From: JASHVB01 sp049522565
GTDB lineage: Bacteria > Pseudomonadota > Alphaproteobacteria > Acetobacterales > Acetobacteraceae
DNA: 12,518 nt
Direction of reading: 5' to 3'
NCBI GenBank assembly: GCA_049522565.1
Contig: JBEKNT010000218.1
Location: 1 to 12,518, forward strand
The position numbers and the translations under genes were made by a program. The notes under the pieces were generated by a model. It had not been told where the DNA came from, ran no database searches, and worked only from the letters and a program-made list of their open reading frames with translations. This document shows, in pieces, positions 6,229-12,518 of this stretch; the first letter of the stretch is position 1, and every line of letters begins with the position of its first letter.

Positions 6229-7227
6229 TCAATATGTGCGGAAGATCCGCTCGATCTCCGTCGGCTCCCGCGTCACCGTCAGCGCCAGCGCCAACAGGAT
6301 GCGCGCCTTCTGCGGGTTCAGGTTGTCGGCAATCAGGATTCCCGCCTCGCGCAACCGTGTGTTGCGATAGGTGCGTCCCGACCCGGCACGCGTGCACTGC
6401 ATCACCACCACGCCCTGTGCCACCGCCGCTTGCAGTGCCTCGAAATCCCCCGGCGGCGAGAATCCGGGCGCGAACCCGGCGGACACGACGCCTCGCGCGC
6501 CGGCTGCCACGAACGCACGCACCGCGGTGCCGTCGCCGCCGGCATAGGCATAGGCGATGTCCACCCGCGGCAAGGCCGGTAGCCCGCGTATGTCGAATTC
6601 GGTATCCGGCGCATGGCGGCGCAGCGGCCGGCGGTAGAATGCCACCGCGTCGCCGTCGGCATGGCCCAGCACGCCGAAATCCGGCGTGCGGAAGGTCTGG
6701 AGCCGCAATGTGGCGGTCTTGGTCACCTCGCGCGCGGCGTGGATCTCGTCGTTCAGCACCACCAGCACGCCCATGCCGCGCGCTTCGGGCGACGCGGCGA
6801 CGCGGATCGCATTCACCAGGTTCATCCCGGCGTCGGTGGACAGCGCGCTGGACGGCCGCTGCGCGCCCACCAGCACCACCGGCACCGCCACCTTCAACGT
6901 CAGGTTGAGCACATACGCTGTCTCTTCCAGCGTCGCCGTGCCGTGGCCGATGACGATGCCGGCGAGGTCCGGGTACTCTGCCACCAGCCGGTCGCACAGC
7001 GTCACCAGCGCCTGCCAGTCGGCAAAGTCGATGGCGGTGCTGGGAATATTGCGATACGGCACCGCGATCACGTCGGCCACCAGCGCGGTCTCCGGCACTC
7101 GCGCCAGGATCTCGTCGGCGTGCATCACCTTGCCGGTGGCGCCGTAGTCCTGCAGATCGAGCGGCCCGGCGCCGAGCGAGGCGATCGTCCCGCCGGTGCC
7201 GACAAAGGCGATCTTCGGTTGGCTCAT
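6229..7227 (-). CDS. Asparaginase-family amidohydrolase
   Basis: A 332-residue member of the bacterial L-asparaginase family (E. coli AnsA/AnsB fold), whose members hydrolyse asparagine or related amides to the acid and ammonia. The N-terminal FVGTGGTIAS carries nucleophile Thr14 (Thr12 in AnsB), and GHGTATLEETAY carries the second threonine, Thr96. Lys169 in REVTKTAT matches AnsB Lys162, and STDAGMNLVNAI is the usual serine/aspartate loop. AnsB Asp90, which follows the second threonine, is Ala97 here (Thr-Ala instead of Thr-Asp). No signal peptide is visible, so it should be cytoplasmic. ATG 7227 overlaps the amidase stop by 4 nt (ATGA), arguing for coupled translation. Activity on asparagine should not be assumed; a related amide substrate is possible. 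Confidence 0.9.
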   Translation of the reverse strand: MSQPKIAFVGTGGTIASLGAGPLDLQDYGATGKVMHADEILARVPETALVADVIAVPYRNIPSTAIDFADWQALVTLCDRLVAEYPDLAGIVIGHGTATLEETAYVLNLTLKVAVPVVLVGAQRPSSALSTDAGMNLVNAIRVAASPEARGMGVLVVLNDEIHAAREVTKTATLRLQTFRTPDFGVLGHADGDAVAFYRRPLRRHAPDTEFDIRGLPALPRVDIAYAYAGGDGTAVRAFVAAGARGVVSAGFAPGFSPPGDFEALQAAVAQGVVVMQCTRAGSGRTYRNTRLREAGILIADNLNPQKARILLALALTVTREPTEIERIFRTY

Positions 7228-8672
7228 GCCACGGTCACGCCCATGGCGCCCACGGCATCCAGCACCGGCGGGCGGCGGTTGTGCCACGCGGTGTCGCGTT
7301 GATAGGCGTCGGCGGCCTGCAGCACCCGCGCCTCGGCGAAGGGGCGCCCGGCGATCTGCAAGCCGATCGGGCAGCCGTTCGGGTCGAAGCCGCACGGCGC
7401 GCTGACCGCCGGCAGGCCGAGATAGTTGAACGGCCGCGTATTGGCCGACACCGCCAGGAATTTGTGCTCGATGCCCGGCGGACCGTGATCGATATCGGTC
7501 TCCGCCAGGGTCGGCAGGCAGGTGCGGATGGTCGGCGTCACCAGCACATCGACCCTGGCGAACACGTCCCTCGCGAACGCCTTCAGGATCGGGCCGCGGC
7601 GGCTGAGCGCTTCGACGTAGTAGGTCGCCGGGATGGCATAGCCCGGATACATCCGGCTGCTGATATGCACGCCGTAATCGGCGGCCCGGGTGCGCATCCA
7701 TTGCGCGTGGATGGTAGCGCCCTCGACGCGCGAGATGATACTGACGCAGGCGGCGACCGCGTCCAGCAACGGCAAGGCGATTCGCTGGATCACCGCCCCG
7801 CGCGCTGCCAGCACCTCCAGCGCCTGTTCCATCGCCTGCACGACGGGCGCATCGGCGTCGTCGAGGAAATAGTTCGTCGGCACGCCGACACGCAGGCCAC
7901 GGATGTCACCATCCAGCGCGGCCTCGTAGTCCGGCACCGGCAGGTGCGCGCTGGTCGGATCCCGCGGATCGCGCCCGGCGATCAGCGTCATGATCCGCGC
8001 GCAGTCCCGCGCGGTGCGGCACAGCGGCCCGACATTGTCGCAACTGAACGACAGCGGCATGACGCCGTAGCGCGAGACGCGCGTCTGCGTCGGCTTGATG
8101 CCGGTCACGCCGCAGGCCGCCGCCGGCAACCGGATCGACCCGCCGGTATCCGAGCCGAGTGCGGCGTAGTTGAACCGCGCCGCCACCGAGGCGCCCGACC
8201 CGGACGATGAGCCACCCGTGATGTACGGCGGGTTCCACGGGTTGTGGCAGTCGCCGAACGTCTTGTTGTGGCCGGTCGGGTTCTGCGCGAACTCCGCCAT
8301 GTTCAGCCCGCCGAACGTGTAGGCGCCGGCCTCGGTCAGCTTGTCGATCACCGTCGCGGTGATCGTCGGCCGGTAGTCCTGGCGGATCACCGAGCCGCAG
8401 GTACTGAGCTTGCCCGCCTGGTAGTACATGTCCTTGTGGGCGAGCGGCACGCCATGCAGCGGACCGAGCCAGGCTTTCTCGCGCACGGCCTGGTCGGCTT
8501 GCCGCGCGGCCTGTTCGGCGCCCTCGCGATCCAGCCAGATCGTCGCGTTCAGGTGCGGGTTGACCGCTTCCAGGTTGGCCCAGACCGCGTCCAGCAGCTC
8601 CATCGAACTGGCCTGGCCGAGGCGCACCGCGTCGGCGGCCTCCACCAGCGTGAGATCGGCGAGTTCGGGCAT
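7224..8672 (-). CDS. Amidase signature family hydrolase (AtzE/GatA-like)
   Basis: A 482-residue amidase-signature enzyme, cytoplasmic, hydrolysing a carboxamide by a Ser-cisSer-Lys triad. The triad is complete: Lys80 in PLAHKDMYY, Ser155 in TGGSSSGSGASVAA and Ser179 in GSDTGGSIRLPAAACG. This spacing is the same as GatA Lys79-Ser154-Ser178. The gene begins 3 bp after the AtzG-like small gene, with GGGAGG (complement of 8681-8686) 8 nt before ATG 8672, and runs 4 nt into the asparaginase gene. The absence of gatC and gatB, the small AtzG-like partner and the divergent transporter point to catabolism rather than tRNA amidation. Annotation as GatA would be tempting but is not supported. The substrate is unknown. 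Confidence 0.93.
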   Translation of the reverse strand: MPELADLTLVEAADAVRLGQASSMELLDAVWANLEAVNPHLNATIWLDREGAEQAARQADQAVREKAWLGPLHGVPLAHKDMYYQAGKLSTCGSVIRQDYRPTITATVIDKLTEAGAYTFGGLNMAEFAQNPTGHNKTFGDCHNPWNPPYITGGSSSGSGASVAARFNYAALGSDTGGSIRLPAAACGVTGIKPTQTRVSRYGVMPLSFSCDNVGPLCRTARDCARIMTLIAGRDPRDPTSAHLPVPDYEAALDGDIRGLRVGVPTNYFLDDADAPVVQAMEQALEVLAARGAVIQRIALPLLDAVAACVSIISRVEGATIHAQWMRTRAADYGVHISSRMYPGYAIPATYYVEALSRRGPILKAFARDVFARVDVLVTPTIRTCLPTLAETDIDHGPPGIEHKFLAVSANTRPFNYLGLPAVSAPCGFDPNGCPIGLQIAGRPFAEARVLQAADAYQRDTAWHNRRPPVLDAVGAMGVTVA

Positions 8673-8675
8673 CGG

Positions 8676-8873
8676 CTATGCCTCCCGTGTCTCGAGCAGG
8701 GCGGCTTCGAAGCTGGCGGGCTCGTCTTCGAAGGCGAGGGTGCCGCGCTGGGCTTCGAACGCACGGATGGTCGCAACCAGGTCGGCGGCCATCCGCCGTG
8801 CCGGGTCGTTGGGCGCCTCGATGCCGTGCCATCGCGCGATCGTTTGTTCAATCTCGGCCAGGAACGTGTCCAT
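8676..8873 (-). CDS. Small AtzG-like amidase partner protein
   Basis: A 65-residue acidic, probably helical protein: MDTFLAEIEQTIARWHGIE, then DPARRMAADLVATIRAFEAQ and a tail FEDEPASFEAALLETREA. Size, helical character, the FEDEP-type tail and position directly before an amidase gene resemble the small partner (AtzG-like, formerly DUF4089, functionally comparable with GatC) that stabilises amidases such as AtzE. This role is inferred from context and shape; I cannot confirm family membership. The start is well supported: GGAGG (complement of 8880-8884) lies 6 nt before ATG 8873. Only 3 bp separate it from the amidase start, and the amidase ribosome binding site lies over its end, so the two should be made together. 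Confidence 0.75.
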   Translation of the reverse strand: MDTFLAEIEQTIARWHGIEAPNDPARRMAADLVATIRAFEAQRGTLAFEDEPASFEAALLETREA

Positions 8874-8903
8874 GCGGCCCCTCCGTGTGTTCAGGTGGAC
8901 AGT
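8874..8903. promoter_or_regulatory. 30-bp divergent start region carrying two ribosome binding sites
   Basis: The ATGs of the minus-strand AtzG-like gene (8873) and the plus-strand transporter (8904) are only 30 bp apart. The space holds GGAGG for the minus strand (8880-8884) and AGGTGG for the plus strand (8893-8898). No room remains for two ordinary promoters, so each must lie within the opposite gene's coding sequence, or the starts are misjudged. Confidence 0.7.
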
Positions 8904-10361
8904 ATGCCAGCAGGTGCCGTGCCGAGCGCAACATCGACCTTCACCACCGACATCCCGGCGCGGCTCGACCGGCTCCCCTGGAGCAGGTTCCACTGGCTGG
9001 TGATTATTGCCCTGGGGATTGCGTGGATCCTCGACGGGCTGGAGGTCACGATCGTCGGCTCGCTGTCCGGCGCGCTGTCGGACAGCAGGCTGCTGCATCT
9101 GTCGCCGCAGCAAGTGGGTGCGGCGGCCAGCGCCTACCTGGTCGGCGCGGTCGCCGGCGCGCTGTTCTTCGGCTGGCTGACCGACCGGCTGGGGCGCAAG
9201 AAATTGTTCAGCATCACCGTGCTGGTTTACCTGGTCGCCACCATCGCCTGCGGCCTGTCCTGGAATTTTCTGTCCTTCGCGTTGTTCCGCCTGATCACCG
9301 GTGCCGGTATCGGCGGCGAATACGCCGCGGTGAATGCGACCATCCAGGAGATGATCCCGGCGCGGCGGCGCGGCTTCACCGACCTGGTGGTGAACGGCAG
9401 CTTCTGGCTGGGCGCCGCGCTGGGGGCCTTGGGTGCGCTGGTGGTGTTGGACCCCGCCATCATCCCGCCGGAGATCGGCTGGCGCGCGGCTTTCGTGATC
9501 GGCGGTGCGCTGGGCGGCATCGTCCTGTTCCTCCGCGGCTTCCTGCCGGAGAGCCCGCGCTGGCTGATGACACATGGCCAGCCGGAGGAAGCCGAGCGGG
9601 TGGTGCGCGAGATCGAAGCGCGCATCGAGCATGAGACCGGCGTGCCGCTACCGCCCGCGCCGCCGCAGGCGTTGCGGCTGCGCACCGACGTGCACTCCTG
9701 GTTCGGCGCCGGCCTGCACGCGCTGCTGACGACGTATCGCCGCCGCACGGTGCTCGGCACCGCACTGATGGCGGCGCAGGCGTTCTGCTACAACGCGGTG
9801 TTCTTCACCTATGCGTTGATCCTGACGCGGTTCTACCATGTGCCATCGCGCAGCATCGGGCTGTTCATGCTGCCGTTCGCGCTGGGCAACTTCCTCGGCC
9901 CGCTGGTGCTCGGCCGGCTGTTCGACACGCTCGGACGGCGCATCATGATCACCGCGACCTACACGCTGTCCGGCGTGCTGATGGCGCTGACCGGCTGGCT
10001 GTTCGCGATCGGCCTGCTGGATGCGGTGCAGCAGACCGCGGCCTGGACGGTGATCTTCTTTGTCGCGTCGGCGGCGGCGAGTTCGGCCTATCTGACGGTC
10101 GGCGAGAGTTTCCCGCTGGAAGTGCGGGCGATCGCGATCGCGATGTTCTATGCGTTCGGCACCGGCGTGGGGGGCGTGGTCGGTCCGGCTCTGTTCGGCG
10201 CGCTGATCAGCACCGGGTCGCGCGTGTCGATCCTGTTTGGGTATCTGCTGGGCGGCGGGTTGATGGTGGCGGCGGGGCTGGTGGCGGCATGGCTCGGGGT
10301 GAATGCCGAGCGCCGCGCGCTGGAGGACGTGGCGCCGCCGCTGTCGTCGGTGGGCGTGTGA
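8904..10361 (+). CDS. Major facilitator superfamily transporter
   Basis: A 485-residue inner-membrane transporter of the major facilitator superfamily, with about 12 hydrophobic segments starting at residue 31. The loop 2-3 signature GWLTDRLGRKK is at 90-100, its second-half counterpart GRLFDTLGRR lies in the C-terminal half, and RLITGAGIGGEYAAV is the conserved TM4 region of sugar-porter/metabolite-symporter members. Asp44 in TM1 (WILDGLE) is a possible proton-coupling residue. PESPRWL follows TM6, as in sugar porters and organic-ion transporters. ATG 8904 has AGGTGG 5 nt upstream; the open frame back to 8244 is antisense to the amidase gene and is not coding. Its pairing with the amidase operon suggests import of the amide or export of its product; substrate unknown. 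Confidence 0.92.
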   Translation: MPAGAVPSATSTFTTDIPARLDRLPWSRFHWLVIIALGIAWILDGLEVTIVGSLSGALSDSRLLHLSPQQVGAAASAYLVGAVAGALFFGWLTDRLGRKKLFSITVLVYLVATIACGLSWNFLSFALFRLITGAGIGGEYAAVNATIQEMIPARRRGFTDLVVNGSFWLGAALGALGALVVLDPAIIPPEIGWRAAFVIGGALGGIVLFLRGFLPESPRWLMTHGQPEEAERVVREIEARIEHETGVPLPPAPPQALRLRTDVHSWFGAGLHALLTTYRRRTVLGTALMAAQAFCYNAVFFTYALILTRFYHVPSRSIGLFMLPFALGNFLGPLVLGRLFDTLGRRIMITATYTLSGVLMALTGWLFAIGLLDAVQQTAAWTVIFFVASAAASSAYLTVGESFPLEVRAIAIAMFYAFGTGVGGVVGPALFGALISTGSRVSILFGYLLGGGLMVAAGLVAAWLGVNAERRALEDVAPPLSSVGV

Positions 10362-11018
10362 TGCGGCAAGCGCATGGCGTGACACCGAACAGCGAACCGC
10401 GCGCCAGTCCGGTCATCGTCGGAACCGCAGCGCTGCCCCAACTGCTGTGAACCGCTCGGTCGACATCCTCCAAGGGGGCGGGGAGGGGCGTCGCGTTACC
10501 ACGATGGCCCCCTGGCGATGCGCGCCTTTCAGACGGAAACCCTCAACGGCCGATGGCAAGTCGGGCGACATGGTTGCCGTATCGACAAGCGGACACCGCA
10601 CATTGGCACATTCCGCCGACGCACTCTGTCGGTTTCCGCAGACGGCGGAGGATCGGAAGCGAGCCAACCACGCCGATGGGATGGTAGCGATGCACGCGGC
10701 GAGCCCGCTGTTCCGTCGATTCCAACCCTATGAATAGTACTGACCTTCCGATAATTGCTGCCATACCAAGAATGACGACCTTTCAGTCGCTTACAGGAAA
10801 CATGCAAGCGCAGCTACGGCCGCAATTTCAGCAAGGTGAATAACTCAGGGTTCGCCGAGGAATAAACGCATCAGCATGCGGCGCAGCATCGTCTGTCCCG
10901 TCATGGTCCGCGCAGGCGGACCATCCACGACTGTGCGGCTCACATAACGGGAAGTCGTGGATGGTCCACCTGCGCGGACCATGACGAATTGGGCAGACTC
11001 CGCCCGTCAACCGACACA
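10362..11018. other. Non-coding region between transporter and insertion sequence
   Basis: I see no recognisable gene in these 657 bp. The plus-strand frame that stays open to 10737 and the opposing minus-strand frames (10529-10807) are rich in Arg, Ser and Pro and resemble no family I know. The stretch from about 10735 to 10860 is less GC-rich than its surroundings. The one clear structure is the large inverted repeat at 10899-10986. Confidence 0.5.
10899..10986. repeat. 34-bp inverted repeat, REP/BIME-like palindromic pair
   Basis: The left arm (10899-10932) and right arm (10953-10986) are reverse complements over 34 bp with one mismatch, separated by 20 bp. Each arm is itself a palindrome: the left contains ATGGTCCGC-GCAG-GCGGACCAT, a perfect 9-bp stem, and the right the same stem with one mismatch. 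Two head-to-head palindromic units of this kind, with GTCATGG...CCATCCACGAC flanks, resemble the dispersed intergenic palindromes common in GC-rich alphaproteobacteria. It could fold as one long hairpin or two short ones. Possible roles are transcript-end stabilisation or an insertion target. Confidence 0.85.
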
Positions 11019-12417
11019 GTTATTCCGCGGCGAGCCCTAACGGCACCGTATGCCCGCATGAACGACGCACCGCAGCGGCAACCCGACCCCACCCGCCGCG
11101 GTGCGCATTCGTCTTGGCCGGGGCAGGCAAGCCGGCGCCGCCTTAATTCCGGCGCGGTCGAGACCCTCATAGACTCCGGGGATGATAGACACATCAGCGA
11201 TTCGCGAGCGGTTCGCGGCGGTTTCCCGGGACCTGAACGAACGGTCTCGCCGTCTTCTCGCGGCGGCGGAAGCCAAAACGGCAGGTCATGGCGGGATCGC
11301 CGCGGCGTCGCGGGCGACCGGTATCGCACGCAGCACGATTGGCCGGGGCCTGAAGGACCTGGCTGCTCCGGACGGGTTGTCCGGCGATATCCGGCGGCCC
11401 GGCGGCGGCTGTCCAACACTGGTCGATAAGGATCCGGCTCTTCTGGATGACCTGCGGCGGCTGGTGGAACCCGCGACCATGGGCGATCCGACGCGGCCGC
11501 TGATGTGGGTATCGAAAAGTCATGCGAAGCTGGCTGCCGCCTTGCGTGACATGGGCCACAAGATCGCTGACAGCAGTATCCCGAAACTACTGGGCCTGCT
11601 GGACTACCGCCGGCAGGTGAACCGGAAGACACTGGAAGGTAGTCATAATCCTGACCGGAACGCGCAATTCGAACATATCAACGCTGCGGTGACCGCCACT
11701 CAGGCGATGGGTCAACCGGTGATTTCAATCGATACCAAGAAGAAGGAACTGATCGGCGCCTACAAGAATGGCGGCAGCGATTACCGGCCGGAAGGCTGTC
11801 CCGACAAGGTCAATGTGCATGATTTCATCGACAAAGACCTTGGGAAGGCGATCCCCTACGGCGTTTACGATATCGCCGCCAATGCCGGTTGCGTGAGTGT
11901 CGGTATCAGCAACGATACAGCGCAGTTCGCGGTTAATTCGATCCGTCACTGGCTGGACACGATGGGCCGCGAACGATATCCGGCCATGCAGCAGTTGATG
12001 ATCACGGCGGACGGCGGCGGTTCGAACGGATCGCGCGTGCGTCTGTTCAAGATCGAACTTCAAAGACTGGCCGACGAAACCGGCCTGACGGTCTGCGTCT
12101 GCCATTATCCGCCGGGGACGTCGAAGTGGAACAAAATCGAACACCGGCTGTTCTGCCACGTCACGCAAACCTGGCGCGGAAAACCCTTGGTCAGCCGTGA
12201 AACAGTGGTCGAATTGATTGCCGCCACCACAACCCGGACCGGCCTGATCGTACGATGTGCGTTGGATACACGCGATTATCCCAAGGGCATCAAGGTCAGC
12301 AACCAGGAGATGGACGCCCTCAACATCAGCGGCGACGCTTTCCACCCGGAATGGAATTATACGATCTCACCCAGACCGCCAATCTGATGCGATAGATTTT
12401 GGGCGTCGCCTTATTAC
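11019..12417 (+). mobile_element. ISAzo13-family insertion sequence, single transposase gene
   Basis: The element is defined by its ISAzo13-type transposase gene (11182-12387) and by candidate imperfect terminal inverted repeats. The left end GTTATTCCGCGGCGAGCCC starts at 11019; the right end, read inward on the minus strand from 12417, is GTAATAAGGCGACGCCC. They match over G-T-x-A-T and GGCGA(C)GCCC but need small gaps, so the ends are approximate. The resulting 1.4 kb is normal for the family. I see no target-site duplication: the left flank is GACACA and the right flank CGCCGC. The left end lies 32 bp after the palindromic repeat; the right end overlaps the stop codon of the methyltransferase gene. 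Confidence 0.6.
11182..12387 (+). CDS. ISAzo13-family transposase
   Basis: A 401-residue DDE transposase that appears intact. The N-terminal third includes IAAASRATGIARSTIGRGLK, a helix-turn-helix-like DNA-binding stretch around residues 38-57. The catalytic core shows Asp184 in ISIDTKKKELIGAYKNGG, Asp277 in MITADGGGSNGSRVRL and Glu320 in GTSKWNKIEHRLF, matching the DDE pattern of this family (also annotated as Rhodopirellula-type transposase). The C-terminal part, NYTISP, is also typical. The frame has no frameshift, so the element may be active or recently acquired. ATG 11182 follows CCGGGG immediately, an unusually close ribosome binding site, but it matches the usual family N-terminus (MID..AIRERF). 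Confidence 0.93.
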   Translation: MIDTSAIRERFAAVSRDLNERSRRLLAAAEAKTAGHGGIAAASRATGIARSTIGRGLKDLAAPDGLSGDIRRPGGGCPTLVDKDPALLDDLRRLVEPATMGDPTRPLMWVSKSHAKLAAALRDMGHKIADSSIPKLLGLLDYRRQVNRKTLEGSHNPDRNAQFEHINAAVTATQAMGQPVISIDTKKKELIGAYKNGGSDYRPEGCPDKVNVHDFIDKDLGKAIPYGVYDIAANAGCVSVGISNDTAQFAVNSIRHWLDTMGRERYPAMQQLMITADGGGSNGSRVRLFKIELQRLADETGLTVCVCHYPPGTSKWNKIEHRLFCHVTQTWRGKPLVSRETVVELIAATTTRTGLIVRCALDTRDYPKGIKVSNQEMDALNISGDAFHPEWNYTISPRPPI

Positions 12418-12518
12418 CGCCGCGCCAAAACGAACTGCCGCCGGAACGGCAGCAGCGTTGCGCCGTCCGGCCGGCGCGGATAATGCGGCCGCAGCGCCGC
12501 CGCATACGCCGCGCGATA
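12414..12518 (-). CDS. tam: Trans-aconitate 2-methyltransferase-like protein, C-terminal end only
   Basis: The last 34 residues of a minus-strand gene continuing beyond the window: YRAAYAAALRPHYPRRPDG, then ATLLPFRRQFVLARR and TAA. This closely follows the end of E. coli trans-aconitate 2-methyltransferase (YHQMLEEQYPL... ending FPRLFIVARRME), a SAM-dependent enzyme that methylates trans-aconitate, a by-product inhibitor of the citric acid cycle. The SAM-binding domain lies outside, so the call rests on this tail alone. The TAA (complement of 12414-12416) lies inside the apparent right end of the insertion sequence, so the original last residues and stop may have been replaced by the insertion. 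Confidence 0.7.
   Translation of the reverse strand, partial: YRAAYAAALRPHYPRRPDGATLLPFRRQFVLARR

Noticed and set aside
7228..7701. Minus-strand open frame upstream of and in frame with the asparaginase
   Set aside because: It overlaps the amidase gene in another frame; the asparaginase domain begins right after ATG 7227.
7281..8210. 309-residue plus-strand open frame opposite the amidase
   Set aside because: It is His/Arg/Gly-rich, typical of the antisense shadow of a GC-rich gene. The minus-strand amidase has all its family motifs.
8244..8903. In-frame upstream extension of the transporter gene (220 extra codons)
   Set aside because: It is antisense to the amidase and small-protein genes, has no transporter-like sequence, and a good ribosome binding site precedes ATG 8904.
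10303..10737. 144-residue plus-strand open frame overlapping the end of the transporter gene
   Set aside because: It overlaps the transporter end in another frame, has no ribosome binding site or recognisable motif, and its composition looks non-coding.
1..12518. CRISPR array, toxin-antitoxin pair, retron or defence operon
   Set aside because: No regularly spaced direct repeats, reverse transcriptase, nuclease or toxin-like gene pair is visible in any frame.

Overview
This is a GC-rich bacterial chromosomal window. The protein types (phosphoketolase, class I aldolase, AtzG-like/amidase pair, ISAzo13-type transposase, trans-aconitate methyltransferase tail) and the palindromic intergenic repeat fit an alphaproteobacterium, perhaps Acetobacteraceae. 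That placement is inferred from general resemblance, not from a marker gene.

Layout. (1) 1-2470 is a sugar-phosphate block: the 3' end of a phosphoketolase gene, a class I fructose-bisphosphate aldolase overlapping it by 4 nt, a histidine-family phosphatase, and a convergent ribose-5-phosphate isomerase B (rpiB). Together they would interconvert and split pentose and hexose phosphates. (2) 2471-5166 holds a small membrane protein, a wrecked glucoamylase-family gene (N- and C-terminal pieces joined by an internal, frame-breaking deletion), and a mercuric-reductase/dihydrolipoamide-dehydrogenase-like flavoprotein that overlaps the wreck's stop by 4 nt and has lost one of its two redox cysteines. 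(3) 5167-6084 is a gene-poor stretch ending at a tRNA-Lys(UUU) gene on the minus strand. (4) 6229-8873 is a minus-strand operon of an AtzG-like small protein, an amidase-signature hydrolase and an asparaginase-family protein. It is divergent, by only 30 bp, from an MFS transporter (8904-10361). This looks like an uptake-plus-hydrolysis module for an amide compound, substrate unknown. (5) 10362-11018 has no recognisable gene but carries a 34-bp inverted repeat of REP/BIME type. (6) 11019-12417 is an ISAzo13-family insertion sequence whose right end lies on the stop codon of a trans-aconitate methyltransferase gene that runs off the window.

I did not find a convincing new multi-gene defence, retro- or CRISPR-like system. 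The most noteworthy signals are substitutions at expected active-site positions in three enzymes (RpiB His99 to Asp, the flavoprotein's first redox Cys to Arg, the asparaginase Thr-Asp pair to Thr-Ala), the glucoamylase remnant, the tightly divergent amidase/transporter module, and the insertion sequence that may provide the stop codon of the methyltransferase.
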